Notes: generated by a model not told the origin, from the letters alone. A stretch of DNA of 64,000 nucleotides from Armigeres subalbatus (GCF_024139115.2 NC_085141.1:406621612-406685611); one strand, 5' to 3'. Counted from the first letter of the stretch, positions 45,974 through 58,251 are shown. Numbers and translations are program-made.

Positions 45974-47620
45974 TTAGGGTATGTCGCTTGGACAGATTCG
46001 TCGTCGTCCCGTGGGTAGTAATCTAAACAGCCAGGTATATCCGTTTCGTTGATCTTTGTTAAGTAAGATCAGACCTATGTAGATTTTGTCACAGTGTGGG
46101 CATGATATTTTATAAACTCCAGATTTTTCTAATGCGTCAACAGGGTCTTTTGTGCTTCCAAGTAGTGTCTTCAGTTGGTTGTTCCTGCTACTGAAGACTA
46201 ATTCGATACCAATTTTTCTAAATTTAGAGCGTAATGGTCTGGTTATATTATGGTCAAAATTAACGGATACTCGTCGCAATTCATTTGTTATTGGTGATAA
46301 TGTAGTCAATGATTTTCTATACTGGGTTTTTCTATGTTTGTCTATAATAGCTTGAATAGTTCTAGTTGAGTATCCGTTTAGTCTAGCTGTTTCAAAATGT
46401 AATTTAATTCTTTCTGTTTCCCTGTGACGCTAAGTGGAAAAGTCTCGAGTCTATGTATCATGTGTTGGAATGCGGCTGCTTTGTGTTGGTGTGAATGGTT
46501 TGAAGTGTTGGGTATAACTCTTTGTGTGTGTGTGGGTTTTCTGTAAATTTCAAAATTTATTTGGTTTGATTCTCTAACTATTAAAACATCCAAAAGGGCA
46601 ATTTTCCGTCTTTCTCTTGTTCACAAGTGAACTTGATATCCCTATGTGCACTGTTAATGGCTTCTAGGATTGATGGAAGTGCTTCTTTCCTAATGATACT
46701 GAAGATATCATCTACGTATCTCCACCATCGCTCAGGAATGGCCCCTTTTCCTTCAAATCCTTTTCAAGATTAGCCATGAACAGTTCACATAAGAAGGGGA
46801 CAGAGGATTACCCATTGGTGCTCCTTTTGTCTGCTTGTAGTATTCTCCTCTAAATGTAAAATAGTTCTCTTCTATGCAAAGTCTTGTTAATTTTAAATAT
46901 GTGCGTACTTTTGTCTTCCAAGTTGCGTCTGATTTTTGTCTAAGTAACCAATCTTCCAACAAGACAATAGCTTCTTTTACGGGTACACTTGGGAACAGTG
47001 CAGCCACATCAAATGAAACCATTATCTCGTCTTCTTCGATATTTCCTGAGTTTTGCAATTTTTCAATAAACTGTTTTGTGTTTTGTACTTGTCTAGTGTC
47101 TGTTTGTGTATGTGTGTAGAGTGTTTGGAATTCTTTGACTAACCATTTTGCTATTTTGTGAGTTGGAGACCCTTCCGCAGATATTATTTCTCTGATTTCG
47201 TTTCCGGGTTTGTGAATTTTGGTTGTCCTCTAATTCTAGGCAAAGTTGGGTTGGAAATTTTAAGTCGAGGCAAATTTTCAAATATGGGTTTACATTCTTT
47301 GATGGTTTTATCTACTTTTTCACAATATCTGTCAAGGGATCTTTTCTTTGTTTTCTGTATGGACCATTGTTAAGTTTTTCTATCATAAGGTTATCGTAAT
47401 TAATTTTATCTAGAATGACAATTGCATTACCTTTGTCTGCTTTCGTATAGAAAACTGGTTTGTCTTTTAATTCCTTAATAATGTTAGTCTCGTGTATGTT
47501 GGGTGTGTGTTCTAGTGTCTTTAATGTGTCTTCTGTAAATGTCCTAGCTGTGTTTTTCTGGTCAAGGGAAATTTGGCATGAATCTATGACCGTCTCTAAG
47601 TCTATAATTATATAACCCAA
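45974..47620 (-). pseudogene. PLE reverse transcriptase-GIY-YIG ORF, left copy, broken
   Basis: Minus-strand order: 47620-47312 with YTKADKGNAIVILDK, the N-terminal PLE box; a middle part with RGQPKIHKPGNE-like sequence; 47058-46753 with MVSFDVAALFPSVP (catalytic Asp) and TKGAPMGNPLSP; YVDDIFSIIRKE near 46710; LPFLDVLIVRE; then 46309-45974 with the nuclease motif GVYKISCPHCDKIYIG. This copy keeps nearly all reverse transcriptase motifs. Frame changes separate the segments, and the nuclease is damaged after the second motif, where it diverges from the right copy. Confidence 0.9.
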
Positions 47621-48794
47621 CTTTGCCTAGAATTAGAGGACAACCAAAAATTCACAAACCGGAAACGAAATCAGAGAAATAATATCTGCGGAAGGGTCTC
47701 CAACTCACAAAATAGCAAAATGGTTAGTCAAAGAATTCCAAACACTCTACACACATACACAAACAGACACTAGACAAGTACAAAACACAAAACAGTTTAT
47801 TGAAAATTGCAAAACTCAGGAAATATCGAAGAAGACGAGATAATGGTTTCATTTGATGTGGCTGCACTGTTCCCAAGTGTATCCTGAGGGCCATTCCTGA
47901 GCGATGGTGGAGATACGTAGATGATATCTTCAGTATCATTAGGAAAGACGCACTTCCATCAATCCTAGAAGCCATTAACAGTGCACATAGGGATATCAAG
48001 TTCACTTGTGAACAAGAGAAAGACGGAAAATTGCCCTTTTGGATGTTTTAATAGTTAGAGAATCAAACCAAATAAATTTTGAAATTTACAGAAAAAACAC
48101 ACACACACAAAAAGCTATACACAACACTTCAAAACATTCACACCAACACAAAGCAGCCGTATTCCAACACATGATACATAGATTCGAAACTTTTCCACTT
48201 AGCGTCACAGGTAAACAGAAAGAATTAAATTACATTTTTGAAACAGCTAGACGAAACGGATACTCGACTAGAACTATTCAAGCCATTATAGACAAACATA
48301 GATAATCCCATTATAGAAAATCATTGACTACAGTATCACCAATAACAAATGAATTGCGACGAGTATCCGTTAATTTTGACCATAATATAACCAGACCATT
48401 ACGCTCTAAATTTAGAAAAATTGGTATCGAATTAGTCTTCAGTAGCAGGAACAACCAACTGAAGACACTACTTGGAAGCACAAAAGACCCCGTTGACGCA
48501 TTAGGAAAATCTGGAGTTTATAAAATATCATGCCCACACTGTGACAAAATCTACATAGGACAGACAAAACGAACACTAGACACGAGGTTAAAAGAACATT
48601 TGGCAGAAGTAACTAAAGCAAACAAAGACACTGAAAAAGGTATACATTATCATTTCAAATCTAAAGTAGCCGAACATATATTTAACGAAGATCATCAATT
48701 AACCAAAGACAACATATCACTTCTCAGACAAATACAAAATCCTTGGAAACTTGACGTAGCGGAAAGCTTAGAAATTTACAAACAAAACAAATAA
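47614..48794 (+). pseudogene. PLE reverse transcriptase-GIY-YIG ORF, right copy, internally deleted
   Basis: Begins within the reverse transcriptase (same region as position 47244 of the left copy), passes MVSFDVAALFPSV at about 47840-47880, then jumps to AIPERWWRYVDDIFSI, losing roughly 240 bp that includes the PMGNPLSP box. A clean 3' part follows: 48324-48794 is open to a TAA and holds the complete nuclease start GVYKISCPHCDKIYIGQTKR and RLKEHLAEV. The nuclease domain is better preserved than in the left copy. Confidence 0.9.
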
Positions 48795-48956
48795 ACTTAC
48801 TTAACAAAGATCGAGGAGGCGGATATACGGGGCTGTTTAGGGTACTGCGCACGGGACGACGACGGATCGGTTCAAGCGACATGACCTAATTTTTACCTAC
48901 AGTTCTACCTACACACCATATTTAAAGTTAACGAGCAATGTTTTTCTTCAGTCGAT

Positions 48957-49010
48957 AACAAACACTGAAGAAGTTTCCAAGTAGGAAACGAAATGCGTAT
49001 CTGCTTGTTG
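48957..49010 (+). ncRNA. Hammerhead-like core at the 3' end of the right PLE copy
   Basis: CTGAAGA (48965-48971), one extra A, stem II GTTTCC/GGAAAC (6 perfect pairs, AAGTA loop), GAAA, ATGCGTAT, predicted cleavage after C49001. Stem I pairs AACAAACA with TGCTTGTT at 7 of 8 positions. The matching left end (minus strand, about 45906-45850) reads CTGAAAA, changing the essential core G, and is predicted inactive. Confidence 0.6.
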
Positions 49011-49075
49011 ATACATAAAAAGTTAATAGTGGAAGTAAATGGAAGAACAATAGTCTTTAACCCCGAAAATATTAT

Positions 49076-50216
49076 TTGGCCAACCGGATGAATATTTTTG
49101 ACCATGTTACCCGTCGAGTAATCAACATTTGGTTGATTATGGGCCAATTAATTTTTTGGCCAAACTATTTTCCGTTGTATTATTGTGTCTTGCAACAAAA
49201 TTACAACTTTCAAGATCATTTTCAAGGGTCTCACGGTTGTGTGAAATTTCTCCGCAGTACAAATGGTACATCCAAGCATTTACCGTCGGAATGCACCACG
49301 TGGCAGCCGAATTTTCAAAAATAAGGAAGTAGCTTTTTTTTCTGGAAGTATGTTTTCCTTAGGCGACTATCTGGTGCGTATTTTTCGCTGCGACTAAAAA
49401 TAAGTGGGAGAAGTAGATTTTTATGAGCGGTACAATACCATTTTTCCCAAATGTTTTTTGGGCCAAATGCAAAAAATGTTTTTGTTTGATGACTTTCGTC
49501 TTGACGTATTGCTCAACCAAATGAGGGGGTTAGAACCAGAGAAGTGTAAGTGACATTTTGGTCAAATTTCAGTTGATTACAGTGAAAAATGCTTCGGTTT
49601 TAGAGCGCTGCGGCAATATGTTGATATAGAGGGGAACTGTTCCGATCTCCATTTCACTGAACATATATTCATCTCATCGAGAAACAAAAACATAAACACC
49701 AATTTCGTCGCAGCTGAAAAAAAGCATAAAAATAAGAAATAAATCAAATACTTTTTAATTGCTTTTTTTATGGGAAGAACATTGGAGCCATGAGATGTTC
49801 CCCTAGTGTGTAGTGTGCTTTTCGCCAAATGATTTTCGTCCAAACGACCCTTCATTTTTGCTTTTCTCGTCTTATGTATTTTTCTCCTCATTGCGCGACT
49901 CCCCATATGCGCGACACCACCAACGCTAGGTGGATGATTCTGAGTTTTTTTTCCATTGAATCTCCGAAGAATTTCCAAAGAATTTCTTATGAACAATACG
50001 AAGAATTCCCTGTAGAAATCCATAGAAATTCTTGCGACTTACGTCTCTCTTTACTATACTGGGTGTCATTTAAATTGTTTCTTGTTGATATCCACATTTT
50101 GAACAACTTCCAGCGGAAACTCTGAAGAATTTTCTGAGTAATTTTCGTAGAATACTCATCAGAAACTTTTCGTGGATTGCCCGAACATTTTCCTGTAAAC
50201 ACTAGAAACAATTTTT
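49076..50216. repeat. Remaining TTTGGCC-type fold-back sequence, then degenerate GAATTCC repeat
   Basis: Sporadic GGCCAAATGA-like motifs to about 49850, then GAAGAATTTCC-like units to 50210. The minus frame at 49577-50023 (148 codons) has no recognised domain and crosses repeat boundaries. Confidence 0.45.
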
Positions 50217-52850
50217 CTTTCAAAAGGCTCGGAAGTCTCCTTTCAAGAGCCTCGGAAGCCTCCTTTCGAAAGCTTCGTTTCAAGAGGCCCGGAAGCCTGA
50301 TTTCAATAATCCTGGAAGCCTCCTTTCAAGAGGCCCGGAAGCCTCCTTTCAAGAGGCCCAGAGGCCTCCTTTCAAGAGGCTCGAAGGCGTCCTTCCAAGA
50401 TGCCCATAAGCCTCTTTTTAAGTGGCCCAGAAGCCTCCTTTCAATAGGCTCGGAAGCCTCCTTTCAATAGGCTCGGAAGCCTCCTTCCAAGAGGCCTGGA
50501 AGCCTTCTTTCAAGAGGCCTGGAAGCCTTCTTTCAATAGGCCTGGAAGCCTACTTTCAAGAGGCCTGGAAGCCTCCTTTCAAGAGGCCTGGAGACCTCCT
50601 TTTAAGAGGCCTGGAAGCCTCCTTTCAAGAGGCTTGAAAGCCTCCTTTCAAGAGGCCTGGAAGCCTCCTTTCAAGAGGTCTGGAAGCTTCATTTCAAGAT
50701 GCTCGGAAGCCTCCTTTCAAGAGGCCCGGAAGCCTCCATTCAAGAGGCTTGGAAGTCTCCTTTCAAGAGGTCTGGAAGCCTCCTTCCAAGAGGCTTGGAA
50801 GCCTCCTTTCAAGAGGCCTGGAAGCCTCTTTTCAATAGGCTTGGAAGCCTCCTTTCAAGAGGCCTGGAAGCCTCCTTTCAAGAGGCCTGGAAGCCTCCTT
50901 TCAAGAGGCTCGGAAGCCTCCTTTCAAGAGGCTCGGAAGCCTCCTTTTAAGAGGCCTGGAAGCCTCCTTTTAAGAGGCCTGGAAGCCTCCTTTCAAGAGG
51001 CCTGGAAGCATCCTTTCAAGAGGCCTGGAAGCCTCCTTTCAAGAGGCCTGGAAGCCTCTTTTCAATAGGCTTGGAAGCCTCCTTTCAAGAGGCCTGGAAG
51101 CCTCCTTTCAAGAGGCTCAGAGCCTCCTTCAAGAGGCTCAGGAAGCCTCCCTTTCAAGAGGCTCAGAAGCCTCCTTTCAAGAGGCTCAGGCCTCCTTTCA
51201 AGAGGCTCAGAAGCCTCCTTTCAAGAGGCTCAAGCCTCCTTCAAGAGGCTCAGGCCTCCTTTCAAGAGGCTCAGGAAGCCTCCTTTCAAGAGGCTCAGAA
51301 GCCTCCTTTCAAGAGGCTCAGAAGCCTCCTTTCAAGAGGCTCAGAAGCCTCCTTTCAAGAGGCTCAGGCCTCCTTCAAGAGGCTCAGGCCTCCTTTCAAG
51401 AGGCTCAGAAGCCTCCTTTCAAGAGGCTCAGAGCCTCCTTTCAAGAGGCTCAGAAGCCTCCTTCAAGAGGCTCAGAAGCCTCCTTTCAAGAGGCTCAGAA
51501 GCCTCCTTTCAAGAGGCTCAGAAGCCTCCTTTCAAGAGGCTCAGAGCCTCCTTCAAGAGGCTCAGAAGCCTCCTTTCAAGAGGCTCGGAAGCCTCCTTTC
51601 AAGAGGCTCAGAAGCCTCCTTTCAAGAGGCTCGGAAGCCTCCTTCAAGAGGCTCAGGCCTCCTTTCAAGAGGCCCAGAAGCCTCCTTTCAAGAGGCTCAG
51701 AAGCCTCCTTCAAGAGGCTCAGGCCTCCCTTTCAAGAGGCTCAGAAGCCTCCTTTCAAGAGGCTCAGGCCTCCTTTCAAGAGGCTCAGGAAGCCTCCTTT
51801 CAAGAGGCTCAGGCCTCCTTCAAGAGGCTCAGAGCCTCCTTTCAAGAGGCTCAGAAGCCTCCTTTCAAGAGGCTCAGGAAGCCTCCTTTCAAGAGGCTCA
51901 GGAAGCCTCCTTCAAGAGGCTCAGAAGCCTCCTTTCAAGAGGCTCAGAAGCCTCCTTTCAAGAGGCTCAGGAAGCCTCCTTTCAAGAGGCTCAGAAGCCT
52001 CCTTTCAAGAGGCTCAAGGCCTCCTTTCAAGAGGCTCAGAAGCCTCCTTTCAAGAGGCTCAGCCTCCTTTCAAGAGGCTCAGAAGCCTCCCTTTCAAGAG
52101 GCTCAGAAGCCTCCTTTCAAGAGGCTCAGGCCTCCTTCAAGAGGCTCAAGCCTCCTTCAAGAGGCCTCAGAAGCCTCCTTTCAAGAGGCTCGGAAGCCTC
52201 CTTTCAAGAGGCTCAAGCCTCCTTTCAAGAGGCTCAGAAGCCTCCTTTCAAGAGGCCTCAAGCCTCCTTTCAAGAGGCTCAGAAGCCTCCTTTCAAGAGA
52301 CTCAGCCTCCTTTCAAGAGACTCAGAAGCCTCCTTCAAGAGACTCAGAAGCCTCCTTTCAAGAGGCTCAGAAGCCTCCTTCAAGAGGCTCAGGCCTCCTT
52401 TCAAGAGGCTCAGAGCCTCCTTTCAAGAGGCCTCAAGGCCTCCTTTCAAGAGGCTCCAAGCCTCCTTTCAAGAGGCTCAGAGCCTCCTTTCAAGAGTCGG
52501 AAGCCTCCTTCAAGAGGCTGGAAGCCTCCTTTCAAGAGGCTCAGAGCCTCCTTTCAAGAGGCTCGGAAGCCTCCTTCAAGAGACTCAGGAGCCTCCTTTC
52601 AAGAGGCTCGGAAGCCTCCTTTCAAGAGGCTCAGAAGCCTCCTTCAAGAGGCTCGAAGCCTCCTTTCAAGAGGCTCAGAAGCCTCCTTTCAAGAGGCTAG
52701 GATCGTTTCAAGAGGGTTGGAAGCCTCCTTTCAAGAGGCCCGGAAGCCTCCTTTCAAGAAGCTCAGAAGCCTTCTTTCTACAGGCTAGAAACTTCCTTCA
52801 AGATGCTTGGGAGCCTTGTTTCAAGAGGCCCAAGCCTCCTTTCAAGAGGC
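50217..52850 (+). repeat. 23-bp minisatellite, about 2.6 kb
   Basis: Consensus unit CCTCCTTTCAAGAGGCTCGG plus AAG, 23 bp, over 110 copies. From 50217 to about 51116 almost all units are exactly 23 bp and alternate GGCCTGGAAG and GGCTCGGAAG. From about 51117 the unit changes to GGCTCAGAAG and lengths vary between about 18 and 24 bp, mainly through TTT/TT and AGAAG/AG losses. Since 23 is not a multiple of 3, three units give a 23-residue periodic frame, which explains the 608-codon open frame (51071-52897). It is not a gene. Confidence 0.95.
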
Positions 52851-53066
52851 TCGGAATTTTACACGTAAATACCAAGCCATGGAAAATCCGAAAATAATTT
52901 TGGAGAAGCTAAGAAAATTTTCGGATGAAGTTCATTAGTTTTTTCTGACGGCTTTCAAAAATGGCTTTCGGCTGAATGGGTTTCGACCCTTCCCCAGAAT
53001 AATATAATTGTCTGTCCAAATACATTTTCTCTTGTGACTGGTTACCCGAACAAAGTCTGATATTGT
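52851..53066. other. No gene; short TTTCGGCTGAATGG remnant
   Basis: Short spacer between minisatellite and SINE with one more fold-back-type motif near 52960. Confidence 0.4.
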
Positions 53067-53350
53067 TCTTCTTCTTCTTATTGGCATTACATCCCCACAC
53101 TGGGACAGAGCCGCCTCGCAGCTTAGTGTTCATTATGCACTTCCACAGTTATTAACTGCGAGGTTTCTAAGCCAAGTTACCATTTTTGCATTCGTATATC
53201 ATGAGGCTAACACGATGATACTTTTATGCCCAGGGAAGTCAAGACAATTTCCTAGACCGGCACCGGGAATCGAACCCAGCCACCCTCAGCATGGTCTTGC
53301 TTTGTAGCCGCGCGTCTTACCGCACGGCTAAGGAGGGCCCCTATATTGTG
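53067..53350 (-). mobile_element. tRNA-derived SINE, minus orientation
   Basis: Same family as 34438-34730 (B box GGTTCGATTCCCGG on the minus strand, end AAGAAGAAG). Flanked by TCTGATATTGT (53056-53066 and 53351-53361). Confidence 0.9.
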
Positions 53351-53361
53351 TCTGATATTGT

Positions 53362-56300
53362 AAATAGAGCAAATTGAAAACATATTTTGAGGTTGACATC
53401 AAATTGAAATCATGATTTATTTTCATATTCTTATTCACGTTATTGCTTACATCTTTTTATTTCGTTTTGCTGTAGATGTCTGAATGATATGACATCAAAC
53501 CTATTACTCATTTTGTTAACGAAAACCAACATCAAAATTAATTTTCAATTTGATTTCATCGATAAGCAGGAATAGTGTTTTATGTGATGTGACAGTAAGA
53601 TTGTACTGCTATAGATTTTGATTTTTTTAACCGTTAAAACGACCAAAAGAACCAACCAACCTGAATAATCAATGTTAGGCGATTTGACAACAACAAAATT
53701 AGTTATCGATTTGCTTTCAAACTTTGCTCACGTAGCGCACAAAAAGGCCCAATCCACAAGAAAAATATCAAATTTCGAGGTTTAGCGTAGAAGCATGTGT
53801 ATGAGAAGAAGCATCTGTGTACCTTCTTTTAATCCTTAACAGCTATTCTTATAGCTTACATTTCTTGTATTAAACCCTGCAGAATTGTTTATACAATAAT
53901 TGTAAAATTTATTTTTTAGATGTACGTGCAAAAAACTGTGTCATTTTTTTAAAGGGTTATTCCAATATTTTTTAAATATGTGGCTAGTATTCAATTTCAC
54001 ATCAAAGCCAACTGTTGTTTACAAATCCACAAACAACGGAGATTGAGACATCATACCCATCACGAAACCCTAAATTAAACGCGGTGGTCGCGTGTTCTCT
54101 TGTACGAGTTTCATAATCTTGAGAAAGATGAAAATTATAGTATTGATGCTGGGCTGATTTTAGTTTCTATAGATTGGAAAGAAAACTGAACAACCTCTTT
54201 AATAACAGACTTCCACCGTTGTTGTTGTCTACGGTGCCGATGGCGGTGGTTTAGATAATTATGGTAATTATTACGACAATGACTCAAAATATTTTAAACA
54301 TTAAGGAATTATGGTCAATCTGTCTTAAACTACAGCACGAGAGAATTATACTCCATCAACAAGATCGTTAGATCCGATACAGATATGCGCGCACCAATAG
54401 AGTGGAAAGTGTGTTAAACAAACCATGGGATCATAAAGTTTTCCAAGGCAGCAGATTTCGAGTACAATACCTACGTGTTAAACAATTAAATTCTGGTGCG
54501 AATGGGGGTATACAAAAGTCACCAAACACCTCCGAAAATAAATATCGAGTCAACTAGTGCTATTAAATAAATATATAATAATTACAACACTTGCTAAGGT
54601 CATCAGTTCGCTGTCCGCCACAATGCAGCACAAGGCGACCGGCGCGTTTTGATGGTTACGATTGGTGGCATTGTTTTCCATTCGATTCGAGAAAAATGTC
54701 AAGAAACATTTGTCTCTTTAATTACGACCTGATAGATGGTTGGCTGAAGATAGTGTCGACTGTTAAGTCGGATGGATTTTGATATGTTTTGAAATATGAT
54801 TGAACAACTTATGGCTTTCCGCACAACACGTGTGAATTTTGTTTCTTTCTCATTGTTGTTTTTATATTAAGCAATTTTTGCGTGCAATTATATTTTGCGA
54901 ACAGAACAGCCGGTCTGAGACTTTAATTTGGTCTTTTCGGAATGCTTTCGAAAGGCCTGGGAAAAGATTCCGTTCATTCTTATTTATTTTGCTACTGGAA
55001 TAGTATCTTGCCAGTTGAGTATCTCAATCTGATTCGCATACACACTTTAACATTTGAACAGTTTAATGAGGTCGAATATGATTATCACTATTAAATTTGA
55101 TGTGCAAATCCTCCGGAAGAGATCGGTTTGCTTGAATTTGTTTCTTTCGTGACCTACTTCTCGATTGCGTTTCCCGCAACGAAACCATTTGCTGCAATAG
55201 ATTGCATTCCTGTTATACAAATTATGCCTCTCCATTCAGCCCCGAAAACAATCCCAGAAACCCGATTGAGTTCTCGAATGACTATGACAGATGACTTCTT
55301 TGGCTTGTGCAGTCAATTATCTCACATCGTCGACAAAAGATTAGTAACTGACCATCACTCAACAATCGGATTCATGTGCTTCCCACGGAGTGAAAAGAAA
55401 AAAGCCACCGCAAATCCAAGTCAAGCATGAAAATACAGAAATGCCGTGCCACCACTGACTGCCGGGGCTGGCTCTGCAGTGATGTTCGATTTTCTGCCTT
55501 CTCAAATCGGTAACCTCCCATCATCATTAGCGTGATCATCGCCGATCGATCTAGAAAACCGGGCTCCCACCTCTTGCTTAGAACGGTGGGGGTATTCGTT
55601 TCCAATTGTATGTTTCCCAGATCGAGCCTATTGAAGATACCCTGCCTTTTACTTGCAGCGCCAACTTACTCCCCATTATTCGCCGTAACAGCTAACTCAG
55701 TAAGTTTCCGATTTCAACGTTTTTTTTTCTTTGGTTGCCTATGAGAGCTTTCGATATGTGGAAGATTGAAGAAAATGAACGATTGTGTCAGTAGTGTTCA
55801 TATCCAGTTTAACCTCCATTCTCCTGATCGATCATCGGCCGAGTCGATCAACGGCATTGTCAGACATTATATTCGACAATTTCTGCTCATGAAAATACTC
55901 ACATCATTTCGATGCAAAAAGTGTCCACAAGAGCTTTTGAAAATGTCTAGAATTCATCCAGAAATGTGAAAAAAAATTATGTACTTATTCACAGTAATTG
56001 TGAAAATAAATTGTTCATTACATGTCGTGTGAATTAAATAATTTTTACTGTGTTCCAATTTCCAAATTACCTCTCTTAAATTCCTTCACCATAAAGCCTT
56101 GTGGAATGTAGAAAGCTAATACAATAACTAGTGGTTGTAGTTTCAAGATTCAAAACAAAACAACCATTCTTCATAATTCCAATCTTTTTCAGCTGTCGAC
56201 AAAAACTTGTTATCTCAATATAATTTATGATCTTGGGTCTCCAATATACATGCACATAAAACCCAAAAATCCATTGTTTTGGTCTACGCAATGTTCCAGA

Positions 56301-56676
56301 CTCTCCCATATACTACTATCATCAATCTCTGCCCGCTCACAATGTCTTTTGCACTAACAAAGGTTGCTCCCAACTTTGCCTTAGCTGAATAGGCATGGGG
56401 CAATTTTTCATCAACATCACCAACCGATCTTACACATCAAGTGTCATCGCACGTTCGGAAACTAAAAAGCGTGACAAATCTTCGCCTCGTTCCTCGTATT
56501 TTTTTTCTGATCAAGTCCTAGAGTGTATCGCCGAAAAGATACTTAATTAAAAGACAGACTAAAACTATGAAGCTGAAAATAAAAATGTTACCATGATCGC
56601 TCGTTCGTTCGTCCATGCATAGTGCAGCCGATGTGTGCTTTACAAACCGTACGAATTACCTTCTGATTTTCCACAG
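53362..56676. other. Unique-looking DNA upstream of the host exon
   Basis: No transposon ends recognised in 3.3 kb, unusual for this window. Frames up to 100 codons (55128-55430) are present without recognised domains. TTCTGATTTTCCACAG at 56661-56676 looks like an intron end, so part of this region may be an upstream intron of the gene starting at 56818. Confidence 0.35.
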
Positions 56677-56817
56677 AAATTTAGTGCAGTAGTTTGGTGG
56701 CCGGCAGTGCCATCAATGCTAGATCAACGATGAACCATCGAAAAAAAGTGAAACCGATTATTGATCGTTTGTGAGTTACATTATAAATATCACCACAGAA
56801 TCATCCAATCCGTCAGC

Positions 56818-58245
56818 ATGAAGAAACATTACAGTGTTGAAATTGCCGGCAAGTACGGTGGTGGCCGATCACCGTCCAACATACTGGACAAGATCTCCAA
56901 ACGGTACTCGGCAATAGGCAGTCGATTAATGCGCAAATCCCCTGGCAGAAAAAGTTCCGTTGCCGAACCAATCACCGGGAGTTACGACATGACCGGTGGG
57001 CGGTTCGACGACTTCCGGCCGGAAATTGGTATCCCAGTGCTGATCTCCAAAACTACAAAATTCGACTTCGACTCGGACATGCCAATCGATCATCCTCAGG
57101 AAGAACCGCAGCATCAACAACATCCGCAACAACACAGTTCGCGATCGTCGCATTGTCCGGCTTCAGTGTCATACACAACTAGGTCTACCTCCGATGATAG
57201 CGAAAATGATGTCTTTGTCGACGCGAACAGCTCGCTGCCAAATTTCAGCGATATCAAATTCACTTTCCTTCCGGAGAACAACAATAATTACAGCACATAC
57301 CTCGATGAAAACGATAAGGAAAACCAAGCCCACCTTCAGCGGCTCCGATCTAAATCAGCTCATAATCTACATCAACCGGAGCTTCGGCTTCGCGTTGAGA
57401 AAACCACATCGCTCAATCTCTCCGGGTTCAGCAATGGCAGCGACCTGATCACCGCATCAGCGATCACTGCCCCGAACAGCCCTGCCGTAGACAGCATTTA
57501 CGACTTTCCTCGCAGCACCAAAGTTAACGATTCTACGTATGATCTAGAGCAAGCCAATCTCATCCTAAACGAAATAAATCTATCGCTCATGAGCGAAGGT
57601 AATTCATCGCACCTGTATCATAATCTGCCCAACGGAAATCACGTTACCTCAGCCAACGGTGTCCTGCACAATACGGCATTCGACTACTCGGGCAGCAACC
57701 AGAGTTTCCGATCCAACAGTACACAGGAGGAAGAGTTCGACCTCAAATCAGCGAGCTTCCAAAGTCTGGACGCTCGGCATCTGTTTCTTTCCATAGAGGA
57801 GCTGGATGAGATCACCCGGCAGATCAACGAGTCCGACATTTTCAAAGAAGGCAACAACGAGTACTGCGATCACCGGAACCAACTGCATCCCACCGAGAGG
57901 CGACTAACGCTGCTGAAGAACAGAACGGCTCCCAAGCATTTCATCGACTTCGACAAGAGGAAAGCGAAGCTAACGAAGAAGTGGAGCGGTTTCAAGCACT
58001 GGATCGGCGAAGAACAGGACAAAATCAAGGAAGTGGTGCAGAAACACGCCGCTATGCAACGGGTGGGTGGGGAAGTGGTGGGCAAGCGGCGCAGTAGCGG
58101 TAGTGAAGTGGGAAGCGAAGCGATTGAAGTTGTGGGAGACAGTGAAGTGAATGTGTCCATGGTAAACGGTGGTGAGGCGAACAGCGAAATCGTTGAGAAT
58201 GAACACGGCCGCAGGAAGAAGCAGCACAGTGCGGAGATCTTGGAG
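56818..58245 (+). CDS. First coding exon of an unrecognised host gene (476 codons)
   Basis: The frame opens upstream of the first ATG, at 56818 (context GTCAGCATGA, start MKKHYSVEIAGKYGGGRSPS), and is closed by the donor GAG|GTGAGT at 58246; reading past it meets a stop within about 30 bp. Codon use is GC-rich at third positions, unlike all surrounding DNA. The product is mostly low-complexity and polar: a basic N-terminus (about 25-50, with KRYSAIGSRLMRKS), a His/Gln stretch (about 92-107), Asn- and Ser-rich segments, a KEN triplet near 169, and a conserved-looking region near 380-416 with KAKLTKKWSGFKHW followed by an acidic/basic helix (EEQDKIKEVVQKHAAMQRV). No catalytic domain lies in this exon. 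It could be the regulatory N-terminus of a signalling or cytoskeletal protein; I do not recognise it. Confidence 0.82.
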
Positions 58246-58251
58246 GTGAGT
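58241..58251 (+). other. Splice donor
   Basis: TGGAG|GTGAGTAAA is a near-consensus 5' splice site at the end of the long frame. Confidence 0.8.

Larger units (their letters stand above)
45762..49061. mobile_element. Penelope-like element, 3.3-kb head-to-head pair
   Basis: Two 5'-truncated copies meet at about 47614 with their 5' ends and point outwards; the outer ends are inverted pseudo-LTRs (TTAAAGACTATTGTTCTTCC type). Flanked by a perfect 14-bp duplication CCCGAAAATATTAT (45748-45761 and 49062-49075), so the pair inserted as one unit into the TTTGGCCGAA repeat. About 40 bp between the left duplication and the left pseudo-LTR is the minus-strand form of the tail seen at 10.75 and 44.89 kb. 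Confidence 0.88.

Noticed and set aside
50217..52850. Possible CRISPR-like array
   Set aside because: Direct repeats without unique spacers, in a eukaryotic genome.
51071..52897. 608-codon open frame, the longest in the window
   Set aside because: It is a translation of the 23-bp minisatellite; all phases are open and the peptide repeats with the DNA. No start context, no unique sequence.
56761..56817. Upstream in-frame extension of the host exon starting with TTG
   Set aside because: Not an ATG; the first ATG at 56818 has an acceptable context, and non-ATG initiation is not needed.
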